Assembly (NCBI RefSeq): GCF_934190855.1
Contig: NZ_CAKPTN010000045.1
Span: 1 to 11,653 of the forward strand
Direction of reading: 5' to 3'
DNA length: 11,653 nt
Source of the DNA: an uncultured Veillonella sp.
Lineage (GTDB): Bacteria; Bacillota; Negativicutes; Veillonellales; Veillonellaceae
Within the stretch, counting starts at the first letter, position 1. Each line of letters begins with the position of its first letter. Below, piece after piece: positions 1 through 7,028 of the stretch. Made by a program: the position numbers and the translations under genes. The notes under the pieces were generated by a model. The model did not search any database. It worked only from the letters and a program-made list of their open reading frames with translations, and was not told the origin of the DNA.

Positions 1-252
1 CCGTTACAAGCCGATGCAGATGGTCGTTTCCATATCGATGCAAAAACGACCTTGTCTAATTTGATTAAACAAAGCCCAGATATCGTAGATCATTTGATTT
101 CTTTAAATCCTAAATTCGAGAAATTAAAAACACCTATGGTAAAAGTGATGGCTAAGGTGGCTACTATCAAGATGATTGCGGAACGCGGTGATTTTGATGT
201 AGATGATTTAATTGGCAAAATCGACGCGTTCATTAATAAAAATAAGAAATAA
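1..252 (+). CDS. DUF1858-type domain protein, C-terminal part (partial)
   Basis: The reading frame is open from the first base of the window, so the start lies upstream; 83 residues and a TAA stop are visible. The visible part begins HIDAKTTLSNLIKQSPDIVDH and continues with the pattern LNPKFEKLKTPMVKVMAKVATI followed by an acidic D-x-D-D-L-I helix. That resembles the small helical DUF1858 domain, in which 'phe-x-x-leu-x-x-pro' leads into 'ala-x-val-ala-thr'. The family occurs alone or fused to hemerythrin/PAS or DUF2249 modules and is often linked to iron-sulfur or redox proteins; its biochemical role is not established. A TTG start at position 52 would cut into the domain and has no good ribosome-binding site, so the gene is better read as truncated by the window edge. 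It is followed directly by an intrinsic terminator, so it ends its transcription unit. Domain assignment is from recognition of the pattern. Confidence 0.7.
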   Translation, partial: PLQADADGRFHIDAKTTLSNLIKQSPDIVDHLISLNPKFEKLKTPMVKVMAKVATIKMIAERGDFDVDDLIGKIDAFINKNKK

Positions 253-273
253 TTGAACTTTTAAATGTGAAAT

Positions 274-310
274 AGGCGAGGTCTTAGGACCTCGCCTCAT
301 TTTATTTTGT
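274..310 (+). terminator. Intrinsic terminator of the DUF1858-type gene
   Basis: Perfect 10-bp GC-rich stem, 274-283 pairing with 288-297, with a TTAG loop, followed by a T-rich stretch. It begins 22 bases after the stop codon at 252. Confidence 0.9.
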
Positions 311-413
311 TATTAGTGTTGTATGGCGACCATGAACGTTGAATCATAGGTTGTTTGCTTTGATTACAGCATTAAGGAATGAATAGTTATCAATTTTTAT
401 TATTAGAGATATG

Positions 414-543
414 TTGCACTAATTTGAAATAAACATACAATAATTTCCTATATTTCATGTATTTTGTGTATACAAATTCGATTGAAAAGGGTAAAATAGA
501 AAATAATGAAAGTATTTGCAAAAACAGTATTTTCATATACTAA
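414..543 (+). promoter_or_regulatory. pckA upstream region: candidate promoter hexamers and an inverted repeat
   Basis: The 345-base gap 253-597 has no convincing gene beyond the terminator at 274-310. Several imperfect promoter pairs are present: TTGAAA (424-429) with TATATT (449-454), spacing 19; TTGCAC (414-419) with TACAAT (436-441), spacing 16; TTGCAA (516-521) with TACTAA (538-543), spacing 16. None is clearly best. Between them lies TTTGT-N4-ACAAA (463-467 and 472-476), an inverted repeat with the two-arm geometry used by CRP/FNR-family regulators, though the arms do not match a named consensus. The first pair would give a leader of over 100 nt. Start-site mapping is needed to choose. 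Confidence 0.35.
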
Positions 544-597
544 GATACTTTTACAAGAGACATTACTAATATATTTAAAGGTGAGGATCTAGATACT

Positions 598-2226
598 ATG
601 TCTACAAGACGCGTTTGGAAGCACAGTGAAATTAAAACAAACCCATTATTTTCTAAGATGCGCAGTACTATTGAAACTGCATTTTATGGAAACAATGTAA
701 CGCCTGTAACATCCGTTACACAAGCGTATCAACTTGCTGCTGAAGAGCCAGGTGTTATCGTCCTTGATATGCCTGTATATAAACCATGCGAACAAGGTTT
801 GCCAACTGATGCAAAGGTATTAGTTACGAACGACGGTAAAACTACAGGTCGCTATGCAAAAGCTCGTCGCATTATTGGTGATGAAGGCATCGACGAAGTA
901 GAACTTGCTAATATTGCCCGTGACGCTGTATATGATAGCCGCGATAAAGAGTGGATTTCTGCGGAAGCCATCGTTGGTTTAGATAAAAAATTCACTGCTC
1001 GTGCTCATTTGATGATTCCAAAAGATCACGCATCTATTTTGTATTCTTGGATCATGAACTTCAAGTTCTTTGATGCAGCTGTAAAAGAATTCTACAATGA
1101 TAGCCTAGAAATTCCTGAAGGTGACATCTATATCTATTCTGATCCTGATTATGTTGTACCAGGTCATCCAGGTGGGCTTGCTATCTTTGATCCGGCTCAT
1201 AACTGTGCTATGATTCTTGGCATGCGCTATTTCGGCGAGCATAAAAAAGGTACCCTTACGCTTGCATGGTCCTTGGCAAATCGCCTCGGCTATGTTGCTT
1301 GCCATGGTGGTATGAAACGTTACAATCTTGAAAATGGTAAATCTTATACTATCGGTGTATTCGGCTTGTCCGGTTCCGGTAAATCTACATTGACTCATGA
1401 AAAACATGATGGTCGTTATGATATCTCTATCTTGCATGACGATGCGTATATCATCAATACTGAGGATTTGAGCTCTATTGCCCTTGAACCTACGTACTTT
1501 GACAAAATGCAAGATTACCCTGTGGAACATCCGGCTAACGAATTCTTGTTAACACTACAAAACGTAGGTGTAACTATGGATGAAGAGGGCCGTAAGGTTG
1601 TGTTGGCTGAAGACGTTCGTAATAACAATGGTCGTGCTATCAAATCTCAATTCTGGACAGATAACCGTGTAAACTACGTAGACGAACCAGTAAATGCTAT
1701 TGTATGGCTTATGAAAGATAAAACATTGCCACCAATCCTCAAGATTAATGATCCTGTTTTGGCGTCTACAATGGGTGCTACACTTGCGACACGTCGTTCT
1801 ACTGCGGAAAAACTTGATGCTCATGTGGATCCGAATGCACTTGTTATCGAACCATATGCAAATCCATTCCGTACATATCCATTGGTTCGTGACTATGAAA
1901 GCTACAAAAAATTGTTCTCTGAATGTGGCGTAGAATGCTACATTATGAATACTGGTTTCTTCTTGGAAAAGAAAGTTCCAAAAGAAGTGACTCTTGATTT
2001 GTTAGAACGTTTGGTAGAAGGCACTTTAGAATTCAAACCATTCTATAAATACCCGAACCTAGATTATGTAGAGGTTCCTGGTTTTGAACCACCATTCCAA
2101 GTGCGTGAATACCATCACCAACTACACCAAGCTTTCGAGTTCCGTTATGACTATGTAGAAAAACTCATCGGTCATAAAAACGAATTACCTCAAGAAGTAT
2201 TGGATGTACTTAAAACATTAATGTAA
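598..2226 (+). CDS. pckA: Phosphoenolpyruvate carboxykinase (ATP)
   Basis: 542 residues, close to the usual length of about 530-540 for the ATP-dependent family (EC 4.1.1.49). It interconverts oxaloacetate plus ATP with PEP, CO2 and ADP in the cytoplasm; in a lactate/dicarboxylate fermenter it would feed gluconeogenesis. Visible motifs: a substrate-side Arg in TGRYAK (R85); a Lys pair and His at the expected metal-binding spacing (K216/K217 in GEHKKG and H236 in ACHGG); the P-loop GLSGSGKST (256-264), a variant of the classical GLSGTGKT; the kinase-2 acidic pair in LHDDAY (D281/D282); and R357 in DNRVNY. The sequence is clearly diverged from the E. coli enzyme in the C-terminal third, but the catalytic residues listed are kept. 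AAAGGTGAGG at 578-587 gives a good ribosome-binding site ten bases before ATG. It is a single-gene unit with its own terminator. Confidence 0.93.
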   Translation: MSTRRVWKHSEIKTNPLFSKMRSTIETAFYGNNVTPVTSVTQAYQLAAEEPGVIVLDMPVYKPCEQGLPTDAKVLVTNDGKTTGRYAKARRIIGDEGIDEVELANIARDAVYDSRDKEWISAEAIVGLDKKFTARAHLMIPKDHASILYSWIMNFKFFDAAVKEFYNDSLEIPEGDIYIYSDPDYVVPGHPGGLAIFDPAHNCAMILGMRYFGEHKKGTLTLAWSLANRLGYVACHGGMKRYNLENGKSYTIGVFGLSGSGKSTLTHEKHDGRYDISILHDDAYIINTEDLSSIALEPTYFDKMQDYPVEHPANEFLLTLQNVGVTMDEEGRKVVLAEDVRNNNGRAIKSQFWTDNRVNYVDEPVNAIVWLMKDKTLPPILKINDPVLASTMGATLATRRSTAEKLDAHVDPNALVIEPYANPFRTYPLVRDYESYKKLFSECGVECYIMNTGFFLEKKVPKEVTLDLLERLVEGTLEFKPFYKYPNLDYVEVPGFEPPFQVREYHHQLHQAFEFRYDYVEKLIGHKNELPQEVLDVLKTLM

Positions 2227-2284
2227 TCTCGAAATTTATTAAATCCTCAATATAATATTAAGATTGTCTAACTGCTCAAATAAG

Positions 2285-2310
2285 AAGGCCCTCCGTATGG
2301 AGGGCCTTTT
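2285..2310 (+). terminator. Intrinsic terminator of pckA
   Basis: Perfect 10-bp stem, 2285-2294 with 2299-2308, GTAT loop, followed by a short T-run. It lies about 60 bases after the pckA stop. Confidence 0.9.
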
Positions 2311-2401
2311 GTGTGCTCTTATTATATGTTCTTATTTAATTACATGTTTTCCTTTACGTAGTCAGCTACATCTTTTGTAAGAATACTTAAAAAATTAATA
2401 C

Positions 2402-2442
2402 TATCATTAATTACATATTGATGATAATATTTGTTAATGATA
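2402..2442. promoter_or_regulatory. Inverted repeat upstream of the LysR-type gene (possible autoregulatory operator)
   Basis: TATCATTAA (2402-2410) and TTAATGATA (2434-2442) are perfect 9-bp inverted copies separated by 23 bases, so their centres are 32 bp apart (about three helical turns). The repeat ends 31 bases before the LysR start codon. LysR-type proteins usually bind near their own promoters, so an operator is plausible; a weak mRNA stem is the alternative. No clear -35/-10 pair was found in this stretch. Confidence 0.4.
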
Positions 2443-2473
2443 AGGCAATAATGTTTTGTTATAAGGTGTTTTT

Positions 2474-3379
2474 ATGGATATAAAGGATATTAAATATATA
2501 AGTACCATTGTTGAGATGGCATCGTTTTCAAAGGCGTCTAAAAAATTATATATTTCTCAGCCTGCATTGAGTCAAAGTATTCGTCGCATCGAAGCTGAGC
2601 TAGGGGTTCCTATGTTTGCTCGTGATCGCACGAAGGTAGTACCGACGGCGGCAGCGTTACAAATTGCGAAAGAGGGGATGCCTCTTGTTCAAAAGGTGGA
2701 GGCCTTAACGCAGTCTATCATCAATCAAGGCACTGATGTGGCGTATCATGTGCGGATTGGCTTGTCTCAGTTCTATGGTCATCATATGTTGGGTAAAACC
2801 TTAAAAAGCTTTCAAGAAATTGAACCTTCTTGGGAATTCCACGTGGTAGAAGGGGAGTCTCATTTCTTAGAGCAACAAATTTGTGATGGTCTAGTGGATG
2901 TAGGGCTATTCCCGACACCGATTTATTCGCAGGCTCTTGAAAGTTATCCCGTACTAGATGAGCAAATCTTGTTGGCTATTAGCGTAGAAAATAAAAAAGC
3001 TATCGCTATTGCTGATTCTCTCATGACGCCTGATGGTATTCGGGAGATTGCACCGTTCGGACCGTTTCCGTTTATACTTTTGCGAGAGGGGTTAAAGTTA
3101 CGGTCTTTGGTAAATCGATTATGCCAAGCTGAGTCCTTTGTGCCAAAAGCTGTTATTGGGTCCGAGAATCTTGATACTTGTCGTTCTTTAGTTGAAGATG
3201 ACTATGGAATTACCTTTTTACCAAGTACGCTAAATAGTAAGAGAGATGAAGATAAGGTCAAATTTTATCCACTTGCATCAAAGCTTTGTTTCCGTCAATT
3301 AGTTCTTGTGGCGAGATCGGATAGAGCAAAACGATTCCATTTGCCGGAAGTGGCAAATATTATGCAAAAATTCTTATAA
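2474..3379 (+). CDS. LysR-type transcriptional regulator
   Basis: 301 residues, the usual size for the family. The N-terminus starts MDIKDIKYISTIVEMASFSKA and contains the typical winged helix-turn-helix (about residues 18-40, with SKASKKLYISQPALSQSIRRIE-type spacing), followed by the linker helix and the FARDRTKVVPTAA element. Residues from about 92 onwards form the effector-binding domain (IGLSQFYGHHMLGKTL and later VDVGLFPTPI). It should act as a tetrameric DNA-binding regulator sensing a small molecule; the ligand cannot be inferred. AAGGTG at 2462-2467 supports the ATG start. It lies between pckA and cooS in the same direction but is separated from both by terminators, so either could be a target; this is only positional inference. 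Confidence 0.93.
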   Translation: MDIKDIKYISTIVEMASFSKASKKLYISQPALSQSIRRIEAELGVPMFARDRTKVVPTAAALQIAKEGMPLVQKVEALTQSIINQGTDVAYHVRIGLSQFYGHHMLGKTLKSFQEIEPSWEFHVVEGESHFLEQQICDGLVDVGLFPTPIYSQALESYPVLDEQILLAISVENKKAIAIADSLMTPDGIREIAPFGPFPFILLREGLKLRSLVNRLCQAESFVPKAVIGSENLDTCRSLVEDDYGITFLPSTLNSKRDEDKVKFYPLASKLCFRQLVLVARSDRAKRFHLPEVANIMQKFL

Positions 3380-3468
3380 ATTATACAGATGGCATGTTGG
3401 CGTATTTAGCGCTGCTTACAAATAATAATTCATATAAAATAACATCTAAATATAGTATTCTATAGATA

Positions 3469-3515
3469 AAAGAGGTTAATTCCTATAATTTACAGGGATT
3501 AACCTCTTTGGTTTT
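3469..3515 (+). terminator. Intrinsic terminator of the LysR-type gene
   Basis: A 15-bp stem, 3469-3483 with 3495-3509 (one G-U pair), with an 11-nt loop, then GGTTTT. It lies about 90 bases after the LysR stop and isolates this gene from cooS. Confidence 0.85.
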
Positions 3516-3606
3516 ATGAAAGGAAACTGAAAATATCGAATTTAATAAATATAGTAATTACAACGTTTTGTAGGCCTAAATGAGTCAAAAAATTCTCAAA
3601 AAATAA

Positions 3607-3635
3607 TTGACAAATGTCTTCTTGGAAAATATACT
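3607..3635 (+). promoter_or_regulatory. Strong sigma-70-type promoter of cooS
   Basis: TTGACA (3607-3612), exactly 17 bases, then TATACT (3630-3635): a perfect -35 and a 5/6 -10. The inferred start is near 3642, giving a leader of about 130 nt. An 8-bp palindrome TAGGCCTA (3571-3578) lies about 67 bases upstream of the inferred start, where an activator could bind; its core GTAGGCCT (3570-3577) recurs next to the ribosome-binding site at 3750-3757. Confidence 0.85.
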
Positions 3636-3641
3636 TAAAGT

Positions 3642-3771
3642 ATCTTAAAACATATTTAGGAGATAGGATTTAAAGCCCACAAGTATGGTGGATTTAAAAA
3701 ATTGAAATACAAGTAGAATATGTTTTCTTGTTATTGACGGTTGGCCTACGTAGGCCTCTAGGAGGATTATT
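3642..3771 (+). promoter_or_regulatory. Structured 5' leader of cooS
   Basis: Three potential hairpins are visible. The first uses two copies of TTTAAA (3669-3674 with 3693-3698) plus CCAC/GTGG (3677-3680 with 3688-3691) and encloses a 7-nt loop; it sits inside a direct repeat GGATTTAAA (3666-3674 and 3690-3698). The second is the perfect 14-bp palindrome at 3743-3756 (GGCCU-ACGU-AGGCC as RNA). The third, CCTC-TAG-GAGG (3755-3765), would mask the Shine-Dalgarno GGAGG (3761-3765). The second and third share bases 3755-3756, so they exclude one another. This arrangement could switch translation, but no known riboswitch class was recognised, and the palindrome could instead be a DNA operator. 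Confidence 0.45.
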
Positions 3772-5952
3772 ATGAGTAAAGATGCGGAAAACAAAAACAC
3801 CCATGCCCACAGCCATGGCGAACATCATGATCATGAGCATCATCATGACCATCATTGCCATTGTGGCGGTCATCATCACCACCATGGTCACGACCATGAC
3901 CATCATCATGACCACGATCATGAACATGGTCACGACCATAGTCATGCAAAGGCTATGCCAACGGATAAATGGGTGCCACATACTCATGAACCAGGGGTAC
4001 CTCATGAACATGGCGTAAACGACTACATGAAAGCCGTTGCAGAGTACCGTAAAACATGGCCTACAAAACAAGATGTTATCGAACAAACACCAGATCCTGC
4101 TGTACGCGAAATGATTCTTCGCATGGAGCAAATTGGTTGCGATACAGTATTTGACCGTTTTGATAAACAACAACCACAATGTACATTCGGTATTGCCGGT
4201 GTATGTTGCCGTATTTGTTTCATGGGCCCATGTAAAATTACACCTAAGAGCCCTCGCGGTGTCTGCGGTGCCGATGCTGACCTTATCGTAGCTCGTAATA
4301 TGACACGTGCTGCAGCAGGTGGTTTGACTCAACATGGTGCGCATGCTCGTGAAATCTTGATTTCTTTGAAAGCCGCTGCTAATGATCAATTGGATATTCC
4401 AATTTTAGGCGAAGAAAAAATCCGTACTGTATGTAAAGCTTTCAACATTCCAGAAGAAGGTCGTTCCTTAAAAGAAGTGGCAAACGACTTGGCAGATGTT
4501 CTATTAGAGGATTTGAGCCGTGCATTGCCTGGCGAATATAAAACTATTACAGCTTTGGCTCCAGCTGAACGTCGCGAAGTTTGGAAAAACCTAGATATCT
4601 TGCCTATTTCTGCGTACAATGAAGCCTTCGATGCATATCATCGTACATGCGTAGGTACTGATGGCGATTGGGAAAGCAACATGAAACAATTCTTGCGCTG
4701 TGGCCTTGCTTTCACATTCACTGGCGTAGTAGCAGCAGACATCGCAACAGACGCATTGTTCGGCCTTGGTGGTCGTCGTACTTCCAAAGTTAACATCGGT
4801 GCCTTGAAAAAAGGTTATGTTAACATCGCTGTTCATGGTCACTTGCCAACATTAGTATCCCAAATTTGTACAATTGGTGCCTCTGAAGAGTACTTAGAAA
4901 AAGCGAAAGCTATCGGTGCTAAAGGTATCCAATTCTACGGTATTTGCTGCTCTGGTTTGTCCAGCATGTACCGTTACGAAAATGTTATTCCATTGTGTAA
5001 TGCTATCGGTGCTGAGCTTGTACTTGGTACAGGCGCTCTTGACTGCTGGGTAGCTGACGTTCAAGACGTTTACCCTGCTATCATGGACGTAGCACGTTGC
5101 TTCAACACAAAAGTTATTACTACATCTGATGCAGCTCGTTTACCAGGTGCTGAACACATTGGTTACGATCATCACCATACTAACTTGTCTGAAACTAAAG
5201 AATTGGCTCGCAAAATCTTGGATCGTGCTCTTGAAGCTCATGAATTGCGTAAAGGTATGCCTGTATTCATTCCGCCATACGAAATTACTGCAGAGGTTGG
5301 TTTCTCTCCAGAATCTACTGTTAAACATTATGGTTCCTTCAAACCATTAGCAGAGGCTTTAAAATCTGGTAAAATTCGTGGTATCGTTAACGTAGTAGGT
5401 TGTTCCAACCCTCGCGTTATCTACGAAAAAGCAACTGTAGATATCGTTGATACACTTATTAAAAATGGCTGTATCATCACAACAAACGGTTGTGCATCCT
5501 TCCCATTGATGAAACTTGGCTACTGTAATACAGATGCTATTAAGAAATGTAGCCCTGCATTGCAAGAGTTCTTGGGCGATGACCAACCACCAGTATGGCA
5601 TGTTGGTGAATGTGTAGATAATGCTCGTTCTTCTGGCATCTTCGCTGGTATTGCTGGTGAATTAGGCCTTAACTTGCCTCAAATGCCATTTGCTATGTCT
5701 AGCCCTGAATGGTCCAACGAAAAAGGTATTGATGCATCCCTTGGTTTCCGCTTGATGGGCATCAACTCTTACCACTGCGTTGAGCCACCTACACAAGGCT
5801 CTGATGCTGTTACTAAATGGCTTAAAGAAGATACTAAAGATATCTTAGGTTCTGTAATGTATGTAAATACTGATCCTAAGAAAGTAGCTGAAAAAATCTT
5901 AGCAGATATCGATGCTAAACGTGCTGCTTTAGGTTGGGCTGAAGTAAAATAG
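3772..5952 (+). CDS. cooS: CooS-like anaerobic CO dehydrogenase with His-rich N-terminal tail and variant C-cluster motif
   Basis: 726 residues, about 90 longer than typical monofunctional CooS proteins. Residues 1-66 are an added tail with 28 His between 11 and 58, interspersed with Asp/Glu/Gly and an HCHC at 28-31. GGAGG at 3761-3765 supports this start; internal Met62 lacks a good site. The core starts near residue 83. D-cluster cysteines C137 and C145, and B-cluster C146, C149, C154 and C165, are present. C-cluster equivalents (compared with a recalled C. hydrogenoformans CODH-II sequence) are H357, C393, C544, C574 and C614, with K651 and H188 also kept. The expected ligand Cys333 in the D-x-Q-C motif is Asp432 here (VADVQD), and C425 lies seven residues earlier. 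True CODHs oxidise CO at a Ni-Fe-S cluster. With this change it may be a low-activity or different hybrid-cluster enzyme, as reported for the deviant CooS-V. No cooF, cooC, cooJ or acs genes adjoin; it is a single-gene unit. Confidence 0.88.
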   Translation: MSKDAENKNTHAHSHGEHHDHEHHHDHHCHCGGHHHHHGHDHDHHHDHDHEHGHDHSHAKAMPTDKWVPHTHEPGVPHEHGVNDYMKAVAEYRKTWPTKQDVIEQTPDPAVREMILRMEQIGCDTVFDRFDKQQPQCTFGIAGVCCRICFMGPCKITPKSPRGVCGADADLIVARNMTRAAAGGLTQHGAHAREILISLKAAANDQLDIPILGEEKIRTVCKAFNIPEEGRSLKEVANDLADVLLEDLSRALPGEYKTITALAPAERREVWKNLDILPISAYNEAFDAYHRTCVGTDGDWESNMKQFLRCGLAFTFTGVVAADIATDALFGLGGRRTSKVNIGALKKGYVNIAVHGHLPTLVSQICTIGASEEYLEKAKAIGAKGIQFYGICCSGLSSMYRYENVIPLCNAIGAELVLGTGALDCWVADVQDVYPAIMDVARCFNTKVITTSDAARLPGAEHIGYDHHHTNLSETKELARKILDRALEAHELRKGMPVFIPPYEITAEVGFSPESTVKHYGSFKPLAEALKSGKIRGIVNVVGCSNPRVIYEKATVDIVDTLIKNGCIITTNGCASFPLMKLGYCNTDAIKKCSPALQEFLGDDQPPVWHVGECVDNARSSGIFAGIAGELGLNLPQMPFAMSSPEWSNEKGIDASLGFRLMGINSYHCVEPPTQGSDAVTKWLKEDTKDILGSVMYVNTDPKKVAEKILADIDAKRAALGWAEVK

Positions 5953-5990
5953 TTAATCCTTTGATGAATTATAACTTGTAGTTAAGTATA

Positions 5991-6050
5991 AAAACACCCT
6001 CTATAGATCTTGCAGTTATTATGACTGTTAGACTTTAGAGGGTGTTTTTT
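5991..6050. terminator. Bidirectional terminator between cooS and the MBL-fold gene
   Basis: A 13-bp outer stem (5991-6003 with 6036-6048), with an inner partial stem CAGT/ACTG. It has a T-run on the plus strand and a T-run on the minus strand, so it can stop both convergent units. Confidence 0.88.
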
Positions 6051-6120
6051 ATTGTTTGTGGATAGGTTTTTAGTAGTGTTGTATTAGCTGTAGCCTAGTA
6101 TGCTAATTATTTTAGGACTA

Positions 6121-6906
6121 TTAAAGTGCGATGGTTTCGCCGTCTTCAGGTACTGCTACATGGCTTTCGATATTAGTGCCTTTGATAAACTTGCGCACAT
6201 CCTCACGGCTTGTTGCTGTGTGATTACCTGTATCCATGTGAACAGCGATGATTTTAGCCTCTGACTTACGTACCACCATACGGCCAATATCTTTTGTACC
6301 CATAATAATACTATCTTCAAAGCCCAAAATTTGAGCATATCCTGTATTCATAACAATAACATTAGGGTCGAAGCGAAGAAGGGCCTTTTCTACATCGCTT
6401 GTCCATACTGTATCGCCTACAAGGTAAACAGTTGGCTCGTCCTGTGCTTCAAAAATAACGCCCATCGCATCCCCTGCTAAAGTTGCAAGAACTGGATTGG
6501 CATACATTTCTACAGTGCCGTGTGAGCCACCTGTTTTTCTCAATGTAATACCATTAAACTCAAGACTTTCAAAAATGATACGTACATCATTAAAGCCTTG
6601 TGATGTAATAAGTTCTTTGTCCGCTGTATTTTGTACAAAAATAGGAAGTGCTTTTGGAATAGAATTGATTGCCGTATCATCCCAATGATCTAGATGTGTA
6701 TGTGTAACTACTACTGCGGTTACATTGCTTAATAAATCGTCCATTGATACAGGCAAATCAACCATAGGCATTCTTTGTTGATAATTAAATGTTCCTTCAA
6801 AGCCCGGATAAGTATCTTTTGGTGCTAAGAATGGATCGATAAGAAAGGTTGTATTTTTTATTGTTAATTTTCCTGTAGCATTTCTAATGTGAGTATATTG
6901 TGTCAT
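6121..6906 (-). CDS. MBL-fold metal-dependent hydrolase (UlaG-like)
   Basis: 261 residues, cytoplasmic (no signal peptide). The metallo-beta-lactamase signature THTHLDHWD gives H69, H71, D73 and H74, with further metal ligands H129 (GGSHG), D165 (VGDT) and H223 (AVHMD). This is the full set expected for a two-metal site. The layout, with an early FLIDPFL segment and GDT followed by WTSD, resembles the UlaG-like L-ascorbate-6-phosphate lactonase / general MBL-fold branch, but the substrate cannot be named. AAGGAG lies a few bases upstream of the ATG on the minus strand. It is divergent from a TetR-family gene with a 161-base gap, the classic pairing of a regulator with its target, so control by that regulator is likely. 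A weak promoter candidate on the minus strand is TTACAA (6962-6957) with TAGATT (6939-6934). Confidence 0.88.
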   Translation of the reverse strand: MTQYTHIRNATGKLTIKNTTFLIDPFLAPKDTYPGFEGTFNYQQRMPMVDLPVSMDDLLSNVTAVVVTHTHLDHWDDTAINSIPKALPIFVQNTADKELITSQGFNDVRIIFESLEFNGITLRKTGGSHGTVEMYANPVLATLAGDAMGVIFEAQDEPTVYLVGDTVWTSDVEKALLRFDPNVIVMNTGYAQILGFEDSIIMGTKDIGRMVVRKSEAKIIAVHMDTGNHTATSREDVRKFIKGTNIESHVAVPEDGETIAL

Positions 6907-6947
6907 AGGTATCTCCTTAATTGTATTTTTGAAAATCTAATTAAATA

Positions 6948-6964
6948 GATTACTGTTTGTAATC
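6948..6964. repeat. 17-bp palindrome between the MBL and TetR genes
   Basis: GATTAC, 5 bases, GTAATC: a perfect 6-bp inverted repeat located 42-58 bases upstream of the MBL-fold start codon. It overlaps the candidate -35 of that gene, so it could be an operator; it differs in sequence from the larger palindrome at 7029-7055. Confidence 0.35.
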
Positions 6965-7028
6965 CCTAGAGTTAGTGTACCTTGTTTTGTTATACTAGTC
7001 TTAACAATAATTGACACTCTGTTTGTTA

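Noticed and set aside
1105..1530. 141-codon minus-strand frame inside pckA
   Set aside because: It lies wholly within a well-supported gene on the other strand, has no recognisable domain or ribosome-binding site, and reflects the codon use of pckA.
3380..3771. A gene in the LysR-cooS gap
   Set aside because: Only the terminator, promoter and leader features were seen; no frame with a ribosome-binding site.
3772..3960. His-rich segment as a sequencing or assembly artefact or simple repeat expansion
   Set aside because: The codons alternate CAT and CAC irregularly with interspersed Asp, Glu and Gly, and the frame is unbroken into the CODH core, which argues against simple slippage; a curated check would still be useful.
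3782..4018. 78-codon Met/Ile-rich frame overlapping the His tail
   Set aside because: It is the shifted reading of the repeated His and Asp codons, with no ribosome-binding site.
3694..4389. 231-codon minus-strand frame across the cooS start
   Set aside because: Its Met/Val-rich stretch is the reverse reading of the CAT/CAC histidine codons; it has no domain and runs through the cooS promoter leader.
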